A DNA stretch of 64,000 nt from Culex pipiens pallens (lineage: Eukaryota > Arthropoda > Insecta > Diptera > Culicidae), in assembly GCF_016801865.2 (NCBI RefSeq), contig NC_068937.1, positions 128,130,117 to 128,194,116 of the forward strand. The letters run 5' to 3'. Numbering within the stretch: position 1 is the stretch's first letter; each line of letters starts with the position of its first letter. Positions 21,247-33,335 of this stretch are shown one piece after another. Under the pieces are notes generated by a model. That model saw nothing but the letters and a program-made list of their open reading frames with translations. It made no database searches and was not told the DNA's origin. A program made the position numbers and the translations under genes.

Positions 21247-24200
21247 CTGCGAGAGAAAAAAAAAGTCCCTCAATCAGTCTTAGAAATCCCCAAACTACCG
21301 ACAAATGTTGAACATACCCGCAAAGTTATTGGAATGAATCTTATTCTCGATAAACTGGCCCAGGCCGTTCTCGTGCACATAAATGCCCCCCGTTTGTCCG
21401 TGGTGAATCTCGCACTTGACCACCGTCGGATTGGCTCCGGCCTTAACCTCGAAGCCCGCTATTCGGTTGTTATGAATGTCGTTTTTCTCAAAGTAACCCT
21501 GCGTAAAAACACACAACAAAAAGCTCCATTTAGCACCTGCCAAACAGTTATTCCGTTCCACAAAAGCAAATAGAACCTACCATCCCATTATCGAACGTAA
21601 AGATGCCCACGTCCCGGCCGTGGTGGATGTGGTTCTCGCGCATGATTGGACTAGCATAGTTTTTCACCCAGATGCCGGCAAGCGCGTTCCGGCTGATCTC
21701 ATTGTGCTCGTACGTGCCCTGGGCGTAATCGGTCACGTACAGGCCCACGTTCTCGCAGTCGCTGATGTCGCAGTACTTGATCAGCGGGTTCGCACCGACG
21801 CCGCTCACGCAAACGGCCGCTCCGACTGCGAATAAGGGGAGGGGATGGGAAAGCTTTCGTTAGAAGGAAAATCAACGTGTAAATTCAACACTATGTGACT
21901 AAAGCGAAATCAGTGTGTAAACAACTTGACAGTTCGCACACCAAGCAAACGTCAGAAAACGATTCAATCAATGTGACTTGTAATTTTAAAGTGTTGTTAT
22001 GTTTTGTTGATTCTTTCGCTGTTCGTGAATAAAAATGTACATACAGATAGTTCTGGTAAAGAAAGCTGTGACATCTGCATCGATTGTTCTCTCGTCCAAT
22101 AAACAAACTGAGTACTCACCAACTGAGGTGCTCCGGATGATGCAGTGGTCCACCGTGGGGCTACAATTCTCGCTGACCTCCAGGCAGTAGTGTTTGTGGT
22201 GTGGCACCGTTGACGTCACGTCCGGTGAGAACTTGAGCGTCATGTGGCCAACGTAGGCGTGCTTGGCCCCCTCGACGAACATGACAGTCGATTCGGACTC
22301 CCGCTCGAGGATTACGGATTCGGCCACATTTCCGGAAGCCGCACCGATTAGCGCAACGTCCGAATCAATCACAAGGAATTCGCCCCGGTACGTGCCCTGG
22401 TGCAGGAAGATTAGCGCGCCGGTGTTTTCCAGCGTCGTGAAGGCTTCGTCCACCACGGCCGAGCCACCGTTTGCACCCGCGCCGGGACTGTTGCTGGTGC
22501 TACTGTTGTTGGCGTTACTATTACTACTACTACTGCTGTTACTGTTACTACTGATATTGCTACTATTGCTTCCGGTGGCCGCACCGGTTCCGGCCGGGTT
22601 CTTCTCATCGATATAGTCCAGCGCCGCCTGGACCGTGTTGAAGTACGCTATACTGCGACCTTGGTAGCGCCTATCCTGGTAACCAGGCCGCACGTGAATA
22701 CCCCGATACAGTTGCCGGAAGCTCTCCTTCCAGGGATTCGCATAGTCGGAGTCTTCCAGCTTGACGAATGCGAAACTGCACGGTTCCGGGTTGAACAGTG
22801 GCAGATCGTACTCGTACACACTCTGGTACATGCGCTTCCACAGTTCCGTGTCGTTGGCAATAGTTTGGAAGCGCTTGCAAACCAGTGACACCCGACACAG
22901 GTCCTGTTCGAGCAGGTACGAGAAGATGGTCAACAGAACCTCGTCGGGCATCTCGTACTGCAGGTAGTGTGCAGCCGACTGTATACAGAACGTGGCTGCG
23001 GCGGATGAGGGCATTGCTGCCGACCCCGTTGCTCCGGTTGCCGAGGTAATGGTAGCCGTAGCAGCCGACGCCACCATCGCTGACGTTTCAGTGCTGGTCG
23101 AGTAAGTACGTCGGGGTCGTTTCCGGGCAGGAAGCATGTAGGCCGCATTTCCGTCGTACGCAAGTGACGGAAACTGGAGTAGACCGTTGCCATTGGCCGC
23201 CGCTGCCGCAGCCGCAGCACTGCCCGATGTACTACTGGACGAACCACCGGTCGAGGATCCCCCGGAACTGCTCGATCCGGCTAGCCAGCTGCCGGAATCG
23301 TGTGCGGCCAGCGGAGACTTTTTCCGCAGATCGTACGGTGAGTTCGAGCTCTGCTTGACCTCGGACAGCGCTGCGGCGACCGAAGTGATGATGGCATTTG
23401 AGGATACTGACGATGGTAGTGAAGAGGAGGACGAGGCCGATGGTCCGGCGGCCACCGAGGAAGACCCGGACCCGGAAGTGGCCGTCGATGACGACGACGA
23501 TGACGCTGTGCTTGTACTTGTGCTTGTACTGTTCGATAAGTTCTGATTGTTGGAGGAGGAGGAAGAGGAAGAAGCGGACGACGAACTGCTGCTGCTGGTG
23601 CTACTGGAAGAAGCGGGATTTGCGGTTGATGATCCGGAACCGGAAGTGGCCGACAGTGCGGGTCCGTTGTTCTGTTGACCCGACGGGGACGAACCCACGT
23701 TCGGGGCCGGAATGTTCTGACATGGTGGTTCGCATAGAGCTGGAAGGTGGAAGGGGAAATGCTCCGATTAGTCATAAATTAGTCATAATATGGGTGCCTT
23801 ACGGGGTTTTGGGAATGTAGTGCACAACACCAACTCGGTGAATGAATCAGAACTAGCAAGATAGTTAAAGCGGGGGCATAAACCTCATTTCGGTCGGGCG
23901 TACGCGTCGAGCGTGCAGAAAAATGAGAGTGCCTCTTAGGAAAATTAAAAATAGATACTTTCTGAATTATTATTTTTATATTAGTTTTCGTGTGAAACTT
24001 TTAAAGATACCGCCATAAAAGGTAACTTTTTAAAAGTATTTGTTTCTATTTCTGCGTGTACCTTTAAATCACAGTCAACCAAATCACCCAAATCTGGGTA
24101 AATCAATGTCAAATTTGATTGGGTCATAACCGGCCATGCCAGATATACAGATAAATCTGTACTCTACAGATTTTTCGATCCCTGTAATCACAAATATCTG

Positions 24201-27200
24201 TATATACAGATTTTTTTAAATTGATTACATGTAAAAAATTCAACAATTTAGTAATTGAATTATGCTTTAATATGATTAAAAAACTCAAATCTGCTGTTAA
24301 AATTTGAAAAAAAAAAATCTTGTATGGCTTCGAATTTGATGGCTTTGAATTTGACTGGCATCGTTGGTCATAACATAAAGCAGATTGTCAGTGATTTGTA
24401 TTAATTTTTTTTCAATATCTTTAAAAAGGGAACTTTTTTTAGAAAAGAATACCTCTTTAGATGTCTCTCGCAACCCATCGCACAACAACTGTACACATTC
24501 GTATCAGATAATGCGTGTGTTTGTATGACTACACACCGTGCAAGATGCTGATAGCCTTGCAGCAGTCCTGCGACGACCGGCAGCCCTGCTCCTTTCTGCA
24601 TCCTCTTCCCATAGCCGGTTTTTGTGCATATACCTTCAAATGCCTAGGATGAAGGAAATTTCAGGTAGCTGACCGCCATGCCATGACCCTTTTGCTAGTT
24701 TGAACTTCTTTGGGATGATTTTTAATGTTGTTGTTGTTCTTTTTACTTTCGTAATACTTTTAATTTTATCAAATGCAGTTCTCTGACAATTCTTTTAATA
24801 TCTCTTAAGAATATTTCGAATGCCAGTGATTTCCATTGTATGTAGCTTCCCAGCAACTTTCTAGTGCTTTCTCCAGAAATAACAGCAGCCATATTAATCG
24901 ATAAGCGCAGCTCACGACAATGTCCTATTTTGTGCTGATCTGCTGGAGTTCAACCCTACACACCAAAGTTCACTTCGAAAGCAAACCTAAAAATTGGTAT
25001 ACAAAACAAAAGTTCAAGTTAAGCAGCACACTGCCGAAAAGAAACGGTGAGAGAACAAAAAAAAAATAAAAACAAGTTCAAGACTCGAATCGAGCACGCA
25101 GAGTAGCACAAAAAACGTATAAAACTTGACAGAGAACAAAAAAAAAACAAACGCTGAACTCTTTATGGCCAGTGACAACTTGAAAAAAGTGATATCACTT
25201 GAAGGTAAGCATTGAAATGGGTATCTATAAATGTCAAATGTAATTTGACAGTTTGCTAAACTTCATTCCTACACGGTTAATTTTACATGGTCAAATTTTA
25301 AACTTTTTGTTAAATATCGCCTTCAGAATATAATTTCATCAACGAAAAGTATAGTTAGTATAAAAGTTCAAACCAGACTGCACACAGACAGAGGGGCCAA
25401 GGTGGAAACAAAAATCCAGTTCTGGGCTCCCTCTCGTCATGTTGCCATCCCGCTCACCCCTCGCGTGCGCCTGCAGTTGGTCCCTCCGTCTCTTTCGGCT
25501 GTAAGCGGTCTCTTGAAATGTACGTACGTACGAAACAACAAAACTTTTGCCGACCGACGTGTGAAGATGGATGAATGAATGGATGCTGGCGCTGCTGCTG
25601 GCTGCTCGTTGATGGCAATATAAACCGAAGGTTTCGTTCGCTGGTTAGTTCGGTTCGGATGGTGATGATGAGGAACTGTGGTGGCCACAAGCAGGCTCAA
25701 ACACAAAGAGATGTTTCTGTTTTTTTTTTTTCGTTTTTGGAGGAGAGGGTAGCTACAGTTTTATGTGTACCACAAAAAAAAATTAAGACTTATGCAAGCT
25801 CAATGAGATTGTCCAAGTATAGACTTTGAAACTATAAAAAGTTCAATTTTGTGTTCATAAAAATTTAGAAGTGTTGGCACGGTTCCAAAAAAGTACAATA
25901 TGGCAAATAAGGATTTCAAATTACCGTCAACTGGGGTGAATTGGGACACATGGGGCGAATTGGGACAGCAGTTTCAACCATGTTAGAGCACAATATTTTG
26001 ATTTTTCTGGTTGGTTTCGGATAGAACAGACTCAGACCAACAAAATGTGTACATCCATTTCCAAATTTAAAACCTTTAAGTACTCTAAACACTGCTGTCC
26101 CTATTCAGACTGTAGTCCCGATTCACCCCAGATGACGGTAATATCTTTTCAAGTCAACATTTAGTATTTCTGTTTGAGTGTGTATTATTAGCCTAATGTG
26201 TTCCATAATGGCCAGATAAGCTTTACAAAAATCATCAGTCAAAACTTTAATATCTGTATTTTCAGGCTCAACCATTCTTTAATTATTGATTTTTGCGCAT
26301 TTTTTTTTTTTAAATTGGACAAAATAACCCGAGAAGTGTTTTGTGTTTTTTGTTTTATAGAAATCGTCAAAATAAAAATCCTGACGTATCGTAATAAATT
26401 TTCTTTTTGATTTTGTGGATCGAAATTATTGGGTCTGCAAATTACAAAAAGTTTCAAATTTGAAAAAAAAAAATTTTCGTTTTACGGGGCAATATGAGAG
26501 ACGCAGCCTCAAGTCAATCCAATTCCGGTCTCTTTTGGGGTAGTGGCGAAAATAGTATTGCAAACAATATGAAAACCACACAAAAAGTTACACATTTGAA
26601 TATATAATACGGCTAAGCCTCAACAGTGGAATAAATATATTGTGGTTTTGGAAATAAATCGAAATAACAGCGCGAGTGTTTCTCATCTCGCGAAAACACT
26701 TTCGGTTGTTTCTTTTCTGAGTGTATATCAAATTTCATGAGCGGCAACGTAACCAACAATCATGAAATTTCGCATATTTTTCTGGAGCTGGAAACCGTCT
26801 GAACTCAATAAATGGCCCACTTTATAAAGTCTTAGCGCAAACTGAACTGTAAAGTAAGATTTTGTGCAAAAGTGTTCCATTTCTTTGGCAAGAAAAAACA
26901 GATCCGCCAAGTATTTTTTTCAGTGCTGAGCTGTCAAAACAACATAAGCAAACACACTGATTCAAACTTGCTTGACAGATGTTACGCCACAGGAAATCGT
27001 CGCGAGAGTTAAACTTGCTCAATTCGGTTTAGTGCCGCGGCGACTGACTGACGAACTTCTCGTCCCAGTGTCCTGACGCAAACAAAATATTGAGCTCGGG
27101 CTGTCACTGTCCCTACACTCAAAATCAGACTTATCCCTCAAAAGGGTACTTTCTACCCTTTTTTTTTTCCTCAAAAAAGGATACTTTCCTTCCTGTTTCA

Positions 27201-29825
27201 AGTTCACCCGTCGTCACCCTTTTCAAAAGAGTATGTCAAAATCAATACATTTTCGATACCCTTTTAAAGGGTGACAACGGGAGAACTTGAAAAAAAGGAT
27301 ACTTTTGACTTTGAGTGTACGAAATATATTAGCTGTCATCGGGTCCACCCAGGGGGTAACGAAGAAGCCGCCATCTTGGATGTTCAGAAAACAAACACTG
27401 AGAATCAGTATTATACATATTATCCTGGGTGAACTCAAAAGTCCCGTGCAAATGTGTAAAAGCAAAGTGAAAATTGTGTAATGCCGATTCTCGGTGTACG
27501 GGTGCACTGTTTGATCGACCAAAAGAAAAAAAAAGCAAAAAAAAGGTAAACAGAAAAATCACTTTTCTCGATATGTAATTTCAGCCAATATTGGGATAAT
27601 ATTATTATAGAATTTGCCATCAGCAACACAATTCACATGTTTTTTTCAGGAAATTTATTGTTTAAAAAGCGAAAAATTTTAAAATCGAAAACCCAAACAT
27701 TGACCACCATTTGACAGCTAGTGCTTTTTTATGGGCTCTCATTTGACAACCGTGCTATTGTCGACTAGGGACCTACATAGGAAAATTAAATGTTCTGGGA
27801 GAAATTGTAAACACCAAACTTGTAGTATTTTTTGTGTTGGCACGTTTCTTGTACCGAACTAGCACAAACTCAACAAAAACTATCATTTTAATAAAAACAA
27901 CAGTTTTACAATGTTTGTGAATGTTATTAACCATATTTTTCTGCCCAAAATTATTTAAAATTGATTCTGACCTTGTTCTTGCATGGTCTTGTTGCCCAAT
28001 TGGAACCCCGATTTGATAGTTCGATTGGAGTAACATTTCGCCTCTCTGTATAGGCTCTCTAATGTCGACTGTTGTCAGTTTGCTTTGGTCGGAATAGGGT
28101 TGTCATCTGCCCGGGTCCACCGCTCAACTATAAGTCTTATGACATAAAGGCTTTTGCTAGAAAGAGAAAGCAGATCTGATGCAAACAAACCAGGTTCTGT
28201 GGCACTCAGAGGTGTGAATCAAGGGAATGATAATTTAAAGATTGTTCACCAGAAAAGCGACTAAAAATTAAAGTGCACGGATAAGGCACTCAACTGATGT
28301 ACACAAATATTTGTGTACAGAACGCCAAATTATTGAATCATGTTCAGCTTTAATACTTAGTATTCAATCTTAGACTCAATCACTCATTGCCGTGAAAATA
28401 AGGACTAAATCATTTTAGCCTCACGAAGTGATCTTTTTTGACGTGCAGCGACCTTAGGCTCACCCAGAAGTTACTCAAATTATGTTTAACGTGCAGTATA
28501 AACCCAAAAAATGTCTTTTTTTCTCAGAAAAGTGTACGTGTACTGCTTACGTTGGAGGACAGACGGACAGATAGTTTTGGGTGTGGAAGTGATAGAGTTG
28601 CGCCGAAATTAGATTTTTTATTTGTGACGAGAGCCTGTTTGTATACAAATTTTATCAGGTTAAGGAGGTAACTTTAGATAAGAAGTAATTGAAAGGAACA
28701 GCCGGAACTTGATCCGGAGTCCGGAGTCGAGTTAAATCATGTCGAAGATCTTAAGTTAAAGTCGTAAGATTGGACATCAAGTCTAGATTCAACCACTCTA
28801 GAAAATGCGAAAAACGGTTCTTTCTGGGAATCTTCCGTTTTCTCTACCGATGGATGTAAGATTTTCGCCTCGTTTATCGCCAAAAATATACATTAAATTT
28901 TCAATCCGCTAGATTCTATTTCGGTGTGTTGTGCACTTTTCCCTTCCCTTGTCGAACCCCCCCCAAAAACTGGATACGTTTCGTGCTCTCACCTGACGTT
29001 CTCGATGGCAGCGGAATCCGGTTTCCCTTCCTGCGGGACCTCCGGACGTACGACCGGGACGATGAAAACGAAGCACTCGGCATGATGGACTGTCTACTAC
29101 ACTCGGGTTCAATCGATTTCCCCAAAAACTAGATTTTCACCCGTTTCACGCACTTTTCTGGCACACTGATGATGTCGGGTCCCTTTTGCGTGTGTACAGA
29201 TCGATTTTCCAGCTGCTGCTCTCTGGTAGCCCTTTTTACACACTTTCTCTTTCCGGTGCTGCACCAAGACGGCTATTGCTAGTGCTTCCTGCTACGGCTT
29301 CTTCTTGTTGCACCAGTAGCGATTCCCTTAGTCGCATGATTATTGGTCTCGTGCGGGGATCTCCGACAGCCCGGAAATGGAAATTTTGCACTGCTTTTTC
29401 TTCCGGGGAGCAGCCAGATTCCGGGAGTTGTACTCCAAATAGTATAGTGTACACTCCAAAATCTATTCTGGTCCCAGAAAACACTCCTCACTCACTCACA
29501 CAGCTATCGAGTTTCGGTTACACTCTTCTCTCTGTATATTTGCTGGATTGCTGCACTTGCTCTTGTCACTCGACGACGACAAACGGAGACTTTCCTGATA
29601 CGGGTTTTCGGATGTTTCTCTCAACACCAACACAATCTCAACACTCGGAACCAGAGAACGGACCACAGGACCAAGGAGAAAGTCTTGAGAGTCTGGACGA
29701 TCAGCCCTTCAATCCTTACGCACCAGGCTAAGCGATCCCTGGGACCCGGATGAAGCCATCCCATCGACACCAGGTCCACCGGGAACCGTGGAATTCGTCA
29801 CCATTCTCGGTTCGAATGCGGCCAT
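20967..29825 (-). CDS. FBXO11: F-box only protein 11, 5' part (3' end lost at gap)
   Basis: Substrate receptor of an SCF (SKP1-CUL1-F-box) E3 ubiquitin ligase; the family targets proteins such as BCL6, CDT2 and Blimp-1 homologues. Coding exons on the minus strand: 29720-29825 (or alternative 28993-29083), 22120-23739, 21581-21825, 21318-21498 and 20967-21246, with all phases matching. About 810 residues precede the gap. They comprise a Ser/Ala-rich low-complexity N-terminus, the conserved SPYDLRKKSPL and RKRPRR motifs, an F-box at about residues 290-340 (PDEVLLTIFSYLLEQDLCR), and then right-handed beta-helix repeats (for example ENVGLYVTDYAQGTYEHNE, HHGQTGGIYVHE). The remaining helix repeats and the C-terminal UBR-type zinc finger of the family are absent from the window. 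Identification is strong; the truncation is an assembly effect or a distant 3' end. Confidence 0.95.
21318..21498 (-). CDS. FBXO11: FBXO11 exon 4 (beta-helix coils)
   Basis: 181 bases between acceptor TTTACGCAG and donor GTATGT. It encodes GYFEKNDIHNNRIAGFEVKA and the following HHGQTGGIYVHENG coil, ending in the codon for Gly of NNFAG, which is completed by exon 5. Confidence 0.95.
21581..21825 (-). CDS. FBXO11: FBXO11 exon 3 (beta-helix coils)
   Basis: Acceptor TTATTCGCAG and donor GTAGGT flank 245 bases; the exon ends on a complete ATG codon. It encodes PbH1-type coils, including CDISDCENVGLYVTDYAQG and NHIHHGRDVGIFTFDNGM, very close to the vertebrate protein. Confidence 0.95.
22120..23739 (-). 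CDS. FBXO11: FBXO11 exon 2 (low-complexity region, F-box, first helix coils)
   Basis: Acceptor CCTTCCAG ends at 23740 and donor GTGAGT starts at 22119. The exon encodes 539 full codons. The first 230 or so residues are rich in Ser, Thr, Ala and Gly, with a run of eight Ala. The F-box follows (about 22800-22975), then the WKRMYQSVYEY region and a conserved link (NPWKESFRQLYRGIHVRPG). An Asn/Ser insert near 22480-22580 is not typical of vertebrate homologues. The exon ends within CIIRSTSV. Confidence 0.95.
25921..26141. mobile_element. MITE with TTACCGTCAnCTGGGGTGAA termini
   Basis: The 20-base left end TTACCGTCAACTGGGGTGAA recurs inverted at the right end (to 26141) with one difference, and the similarity runs on for about 28 bp. 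The body is about 220 bp with no open frame. It lies in the FBXO11 intron. Confidence 0.85.
27116..27317. mobile_element. TA-flanked MITE, CACTCAAA termini
   Basis: The element starts CACTCAAAATCA and ends TGACTTTGAGTG, with TA on both sides (27114-27115, 27318-27319). Inside, AAAAGGGTA-type words are repeated in both orientations. It is about 200 bp, inside the FBXO11 intron. Confidence 0.75.
28993..29083 (-). CDS. FBXO11: FBXO11 alternative first coding exon, form b
   Basis: The ATG at 29083 (A at -3) opens 30 codons plus one base, ending in TCAG|GTGAGA, a near-consensus donor. The encoded peptide is Ser/Arg-rich (YVRRSRRKGNR). It leaves the same phase (1) as exon 1a, so either can splice to 23739. 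Vertebrate FBXO11 also begins with an Arg-rich segment. It lies inside the intron after exon 1a, implying a second promoter near 29100-29200. Confidence 0.5.
29720..29825 (-). CDS. FBXO11: FBXO11 first coding exon, form a
   Basis: The ATG at 29825 sits in a strong context (AAAATGG). It opens 35 codons plus one base, ending at 29720 before a GTAAGG donor. The single extra base joins exon 2, which starts with two bases before CTA, and keeps the frame (LCEPPCQN follows). The other nearby donor, GTGCGT, would break the frame, so it is rejected. About 130 bp of likely 5' UTR lies upstream to about 29960. Confidence 0.65.
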
Positions 29826-31060
29826 TTTCAAGGCACCGTTTACAAATACACAAAGCGCACACACAGAGATATACACAACGTTCCCACACTTCACTTAATT
29901 TCTGCTCTGCGCGGCGACGACGACACTTGGACCACGGTGTCTAGTAGGTTTTTTCCTTCTCTCTGTACACCAAGTGGGGACCGGAGTCCTGTTTGTTCTC
30001 TTTCACTCAGACTTGTTTTTATGCTGAAGCACACAATGTTGCCAGATCTGGAAGAAATAATGAGGAAAATAATAGCGATTAATTGATTGAAGATCCATTC
30101 TTCCTTTCCTATACAATAATTGATTGGCCATTATTTTGCTTTAACAAAAGTCTAAATTTTAATCGAATTGTAAGTTAATTCAGTTTACAGTGTGCTTTTG
30201 ACACTTAAAACAAAAACGATCACACAGTTTTATCCAGATTATTGGCAAGTTTAGCAACATATAACAATACACGTTTATTAATTAAGATAACACGTTAATT
30301 GATTGATGATGGAATCTTGTGTATAAACGATCAAGTCCTACAACATATTAACCATGAGAGATACTCTTATACTAGATTGTTTTATTCGGGAGTGTATTTT
30401 GACATTCATCTACACGTTAAATAGTAAAATTGTACCCCAAAAATGTTTAAACACACCAAAACGACTAAGAAAACCAAAGTGTCGTTTTTCAACCTATTTT
30501 TAACACGGAAAACGGAACTGAACAGTTCCATGCATTTTTGGCACCACTATGCTCTCAAACAAATCCCACTGTTTGCTCTCTCGCTTTCTCGCGACTGCTG
30601 AAAACGAGACAACAAACTCTCGCGTACACTCTCACTTACACTGTTAAACGTAGTGGGCCCCTCTCTCACGCACACCAACACTTGCACATATTTCTTTCTT
30701 GTTCCCAAAGACGACGACGACGACGACGAGACACTCTTTGACTTGGGACTACTTTTTTTTGATGGGGTAAAAGAACAGAGAACCGTGCCCCAAAACTTCC
30801 GATCGACTTTTCACGCCCTTTTCTGGCCGTTCCGTGTCCACCAACAGGCACTTCCGGTGGGCGGCGGCACCAGCTCACGATTTGCGCTAATTTTGGACCC
30901 GAACGAGCGAAATAAATTGCACAATTTGGAACTTTTCCGCGGGGGCACCGAAATTTTCTGCCCACAATGGCACGGACCAGAGACACGAATTACATTGCAT
31001 TTCGACGAATACCAGCAAGAGGGCAGCAGCAGTCAGTATACTCGCTCGCTTGCGCTTTGG
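29826..31060 (-). promoter_or_regulatory. FBXO11 5' flank and probable promoter region
   Basis: 29826-29990 is likely 5' UTR of exon 1a. 30000-30530 is AT-rich and empty. 30560-31060 is GC-richer, with a (GAC)n run at 30711-30729 and CT-rich and CACAC words typical of insect promoter flanks. A 169-codon frame on the plus strand there does not resemble a protein. The exact start site is not determined. Confidence 0.4.
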
Positions 31061-31438
31061 ACACCGTGCTCACCAATACCAACTATCCTTCTTGTTGTTT
31101 CCTCTGGTTGTAGTGGTGAAAAACAAAAGTTTTGTATAAGAAAGAAAGAGAGGTTTAATTGAAAAGGTGTTGCCATCACGACTGCTTTATTTGCCCTTAA
31201 GAGTTTGAAAAGTGTGGAAAATGAAATTATCGAAATTCCTCCAAAAGCTGCAGAATCGAACAATAATTAAAAAAAACACTTCATGGTTTAGAAATTTTTG
31301 GTTCCAGCTACCTGATGACGTCCTGTAAGACGTTCGACCAGCCAAAATCCTGACTGGGTTTACCAGATGTTCAAACTGAACGTATACTGACATCACCAAT
31401 CGTTCCTAAACGTTGGGAAGTTGTTTAGGACTCCAAAA

Positions 31439-31976
31439 CTGCCGTTCTAAGCATTATTGTCCCATGTCATTTTTTGACGATTATGACCTTTTGACATTTT
31501 AAAGTTTATTTTGTCGTATACTTTTCGAAAAACCCATAAAATCTAGTACTTTGTTCGGAAACTCATCAAAAACAACACCAAGATAGTTATCTACGTGCGC
31601 ATGTATTGCGTGTACGTACACGAAAAAGATTGAGGTTAAATTTTGTACCCGCCAGCACAACAAATGGGGTGCTAGTATGCGTGAGCTCGGGCTTAGATAA
31701 CTCTAGTCTGTTTGTCCCATCGTTACACTTCTACGCATAATTGTCCCACCAAGTATTTTCTTTCACGGAATCATTAGTTATACGAAGCATTGAGTCTTGT
31801 TTACATACTGTAAATAAGAGTGATAAACTACTAACTGGGGCGATTGGGGATACAGGACGAATAAGAACCCACGGGACAATTATGCGGAGAAACGCAAAAA
31901 TCGATCGAAAAATTTCAATCGCGTTTTTCTCAGTTGCACTTTTTTGAACATGGGACAATTATGCGTAGAACGGCAG
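31439..31976. mobile_element. MITE with CTGCCGTTCTA termini, containing a nested MITE
   Basis: About 29 bp at 31439 (CTGCCGTTCTAAGCATTATT onward) recurs inverted at the right end (ATTATGCGTAGAACGGCAG, to 31976). Internal copies of CATAATTGTCCCA occur near 31737 and 31874. A second element (31586-31703) is inserted inside. Confidence 0.75.
31586..31703. mobile_element. 118-bp MITE, TTATCTA family, copy 1
   Basis: Termini GTTATCTACG and TTAGATAACTC with TA at both flanks. It is about 92% identical to 32842-32961. Its interior has a near-palindrome around GTGTACGTACACG. Confidence 0.85.
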
Positions 31977-32242
31977 AAAAAGAACTGAAATAATGACGTG
32001 CTCATCAAATTCGGACAACTTGCCATACTAGGGTGAAAAGAAAAATTTAGAAGTTTGTAAAATCTCTAGAGATACTCTCTGGCTCGATTCTATAGCCAAA
32101 AAGTAACTGTGCCAATTTTAAGAAAAATCGAATAAGGTTTAAAAACGCAAAAATGTATGCAGAAAAACATCGTTTCAGTATTTTTCTGCAAGGTGGCGCG
32201 GGTATAGTCTAAAATTGTCCATGCAAATGTGAGATTCTTGTA

Positions 32243-32457
32243 GGAAATTTAATTCTCTACAACTTTGTCGAAGGGTGCAAGAAGAGTCGAGTTGATCCTG
32301 ATGAGTTATTAGCAATGCGATGAAAATAAATTAACTTATATACTTTAAAGTATATAAGGGGTATATAGGAAAAAAAAATCATCAAAAATCAGGATCAACT
32401 CGGATTGTTTTTCACCCTTTAACAAAGTTGTAGGGAATTAAATTTCCAAACGGGAGC
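32243..32457. mobile_element. Short foldback repeat
   Basis: About 55 bp at 32243-32305 (AATTCTCTACAACTTTGT core) is repeated inverted at 32390-32457. Between the arms is AT-rich DNA with TATATAAGGGGTATAT. Confidence 0.7.
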
Positions 32458-32841
32458 AAAGCAAATGAATCCGGAGCAATCGGAAGCATACAGAGTTGCT
32501 CTGTTGCTCTCTTGTTCACTGTCCTCCAGTAATAACGTTCACACTTCTTTTTTTCATGTAACTGTTCCTTTTGTGGTTTCTCTCTTTGGAAAAGATTTAT
32601 GATAGGTGTATACGTCATTTCGTTTTGAGCTACACTTTTTGAAAATCTAACATGCCAAACCGAAATTCCACTTATCAATTTCTGTGGACTAAAATAATAA
32701 ACATAAGGAAAATTTACCATAAAATAAATATTTTTAAATACAATTTTACGATTGGAAATTCTACACCGCACGCTCAATTCAAATAAGTCATTTGTGAGTT
32801 ATTTTTCCTTAGATCTGTAGTAAAAATACTCAAACACTATA

Positions 32842-32961
32842 GAGTTATCTACGTGCGCATGTATTGCGTGTACGTACACGAAAAAGATTGAGGTTAAATT
32901 TTGTACCCTCCAGCAAAACAAATGGCGTGCTAGTGTGCGTGAGATCAGGCTTAGATAACTC
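32842..32961. mobile_element. 120-bp MITE, TTATCTA family, copy 2
   Basis: Same family and orientation as 31586-31703, with TA flanks at 32840-32841 and 32962-32963. The two copies are 1.26 kb apart just upstream of the farnesyltransferase gene. Confidence 0.85.
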
Positions 32962-33335
32962 TATTGCAATTTACCCAGAAACGAGTCAAAAGAAAAAATA
33001 ACAAAACTCATTTCTGAGTAATTTCATTTTTGACGAAATCTACACGTAAAAATAACACCGACATTAGTTATCTAGAATGAGTGTGCAAAAATATTCAGAA
33101 AAAAACGCGCAGACAAGTTTTCATTGAGGTTTTCGACCATGATGGTGAATTCCTTTCTCTCATTTTATTTACATCGACAGTAGAAGCCTACACTCGGGTG
33201 GCGGTAACATTTGACAGCTGTGTTGCGAAAAATATATTAAAATTTGCCTAAAAATAAGGAAAACATATGCGTGCAGCAGAATCAGCCGGAACATCGTAAA
33301 ATTCTGCCAGAACCTTGCCTCCAAGGAGCTCCGCG

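Larger units (their letters stand above)
23740..28992 (-). other. FBXO11 first intron
   Basis: About 5.3 kb, AT-rich, containing at least two MITEs (25921-26141, 27116-27317). A GC-richer stretch at 25400-25720 has GGATGGTGATGATG and CTGCTGGCTG words and could be regulatory. No additional coding exon was recognised. Confidence 0.7.

Noticed and set aside
29186..29731. 181-codon plus-strand frame
   Set aside because: It is antisense to the FBXO11 first-exon region and shows no recognisable protein features.
30653..31162. 169-codon plus-strand frame with an Asp run
   Set aside because: No domain or splice context; it lies in the GC-rich 5' flank of FBXO11, where long open frames arise by composition.
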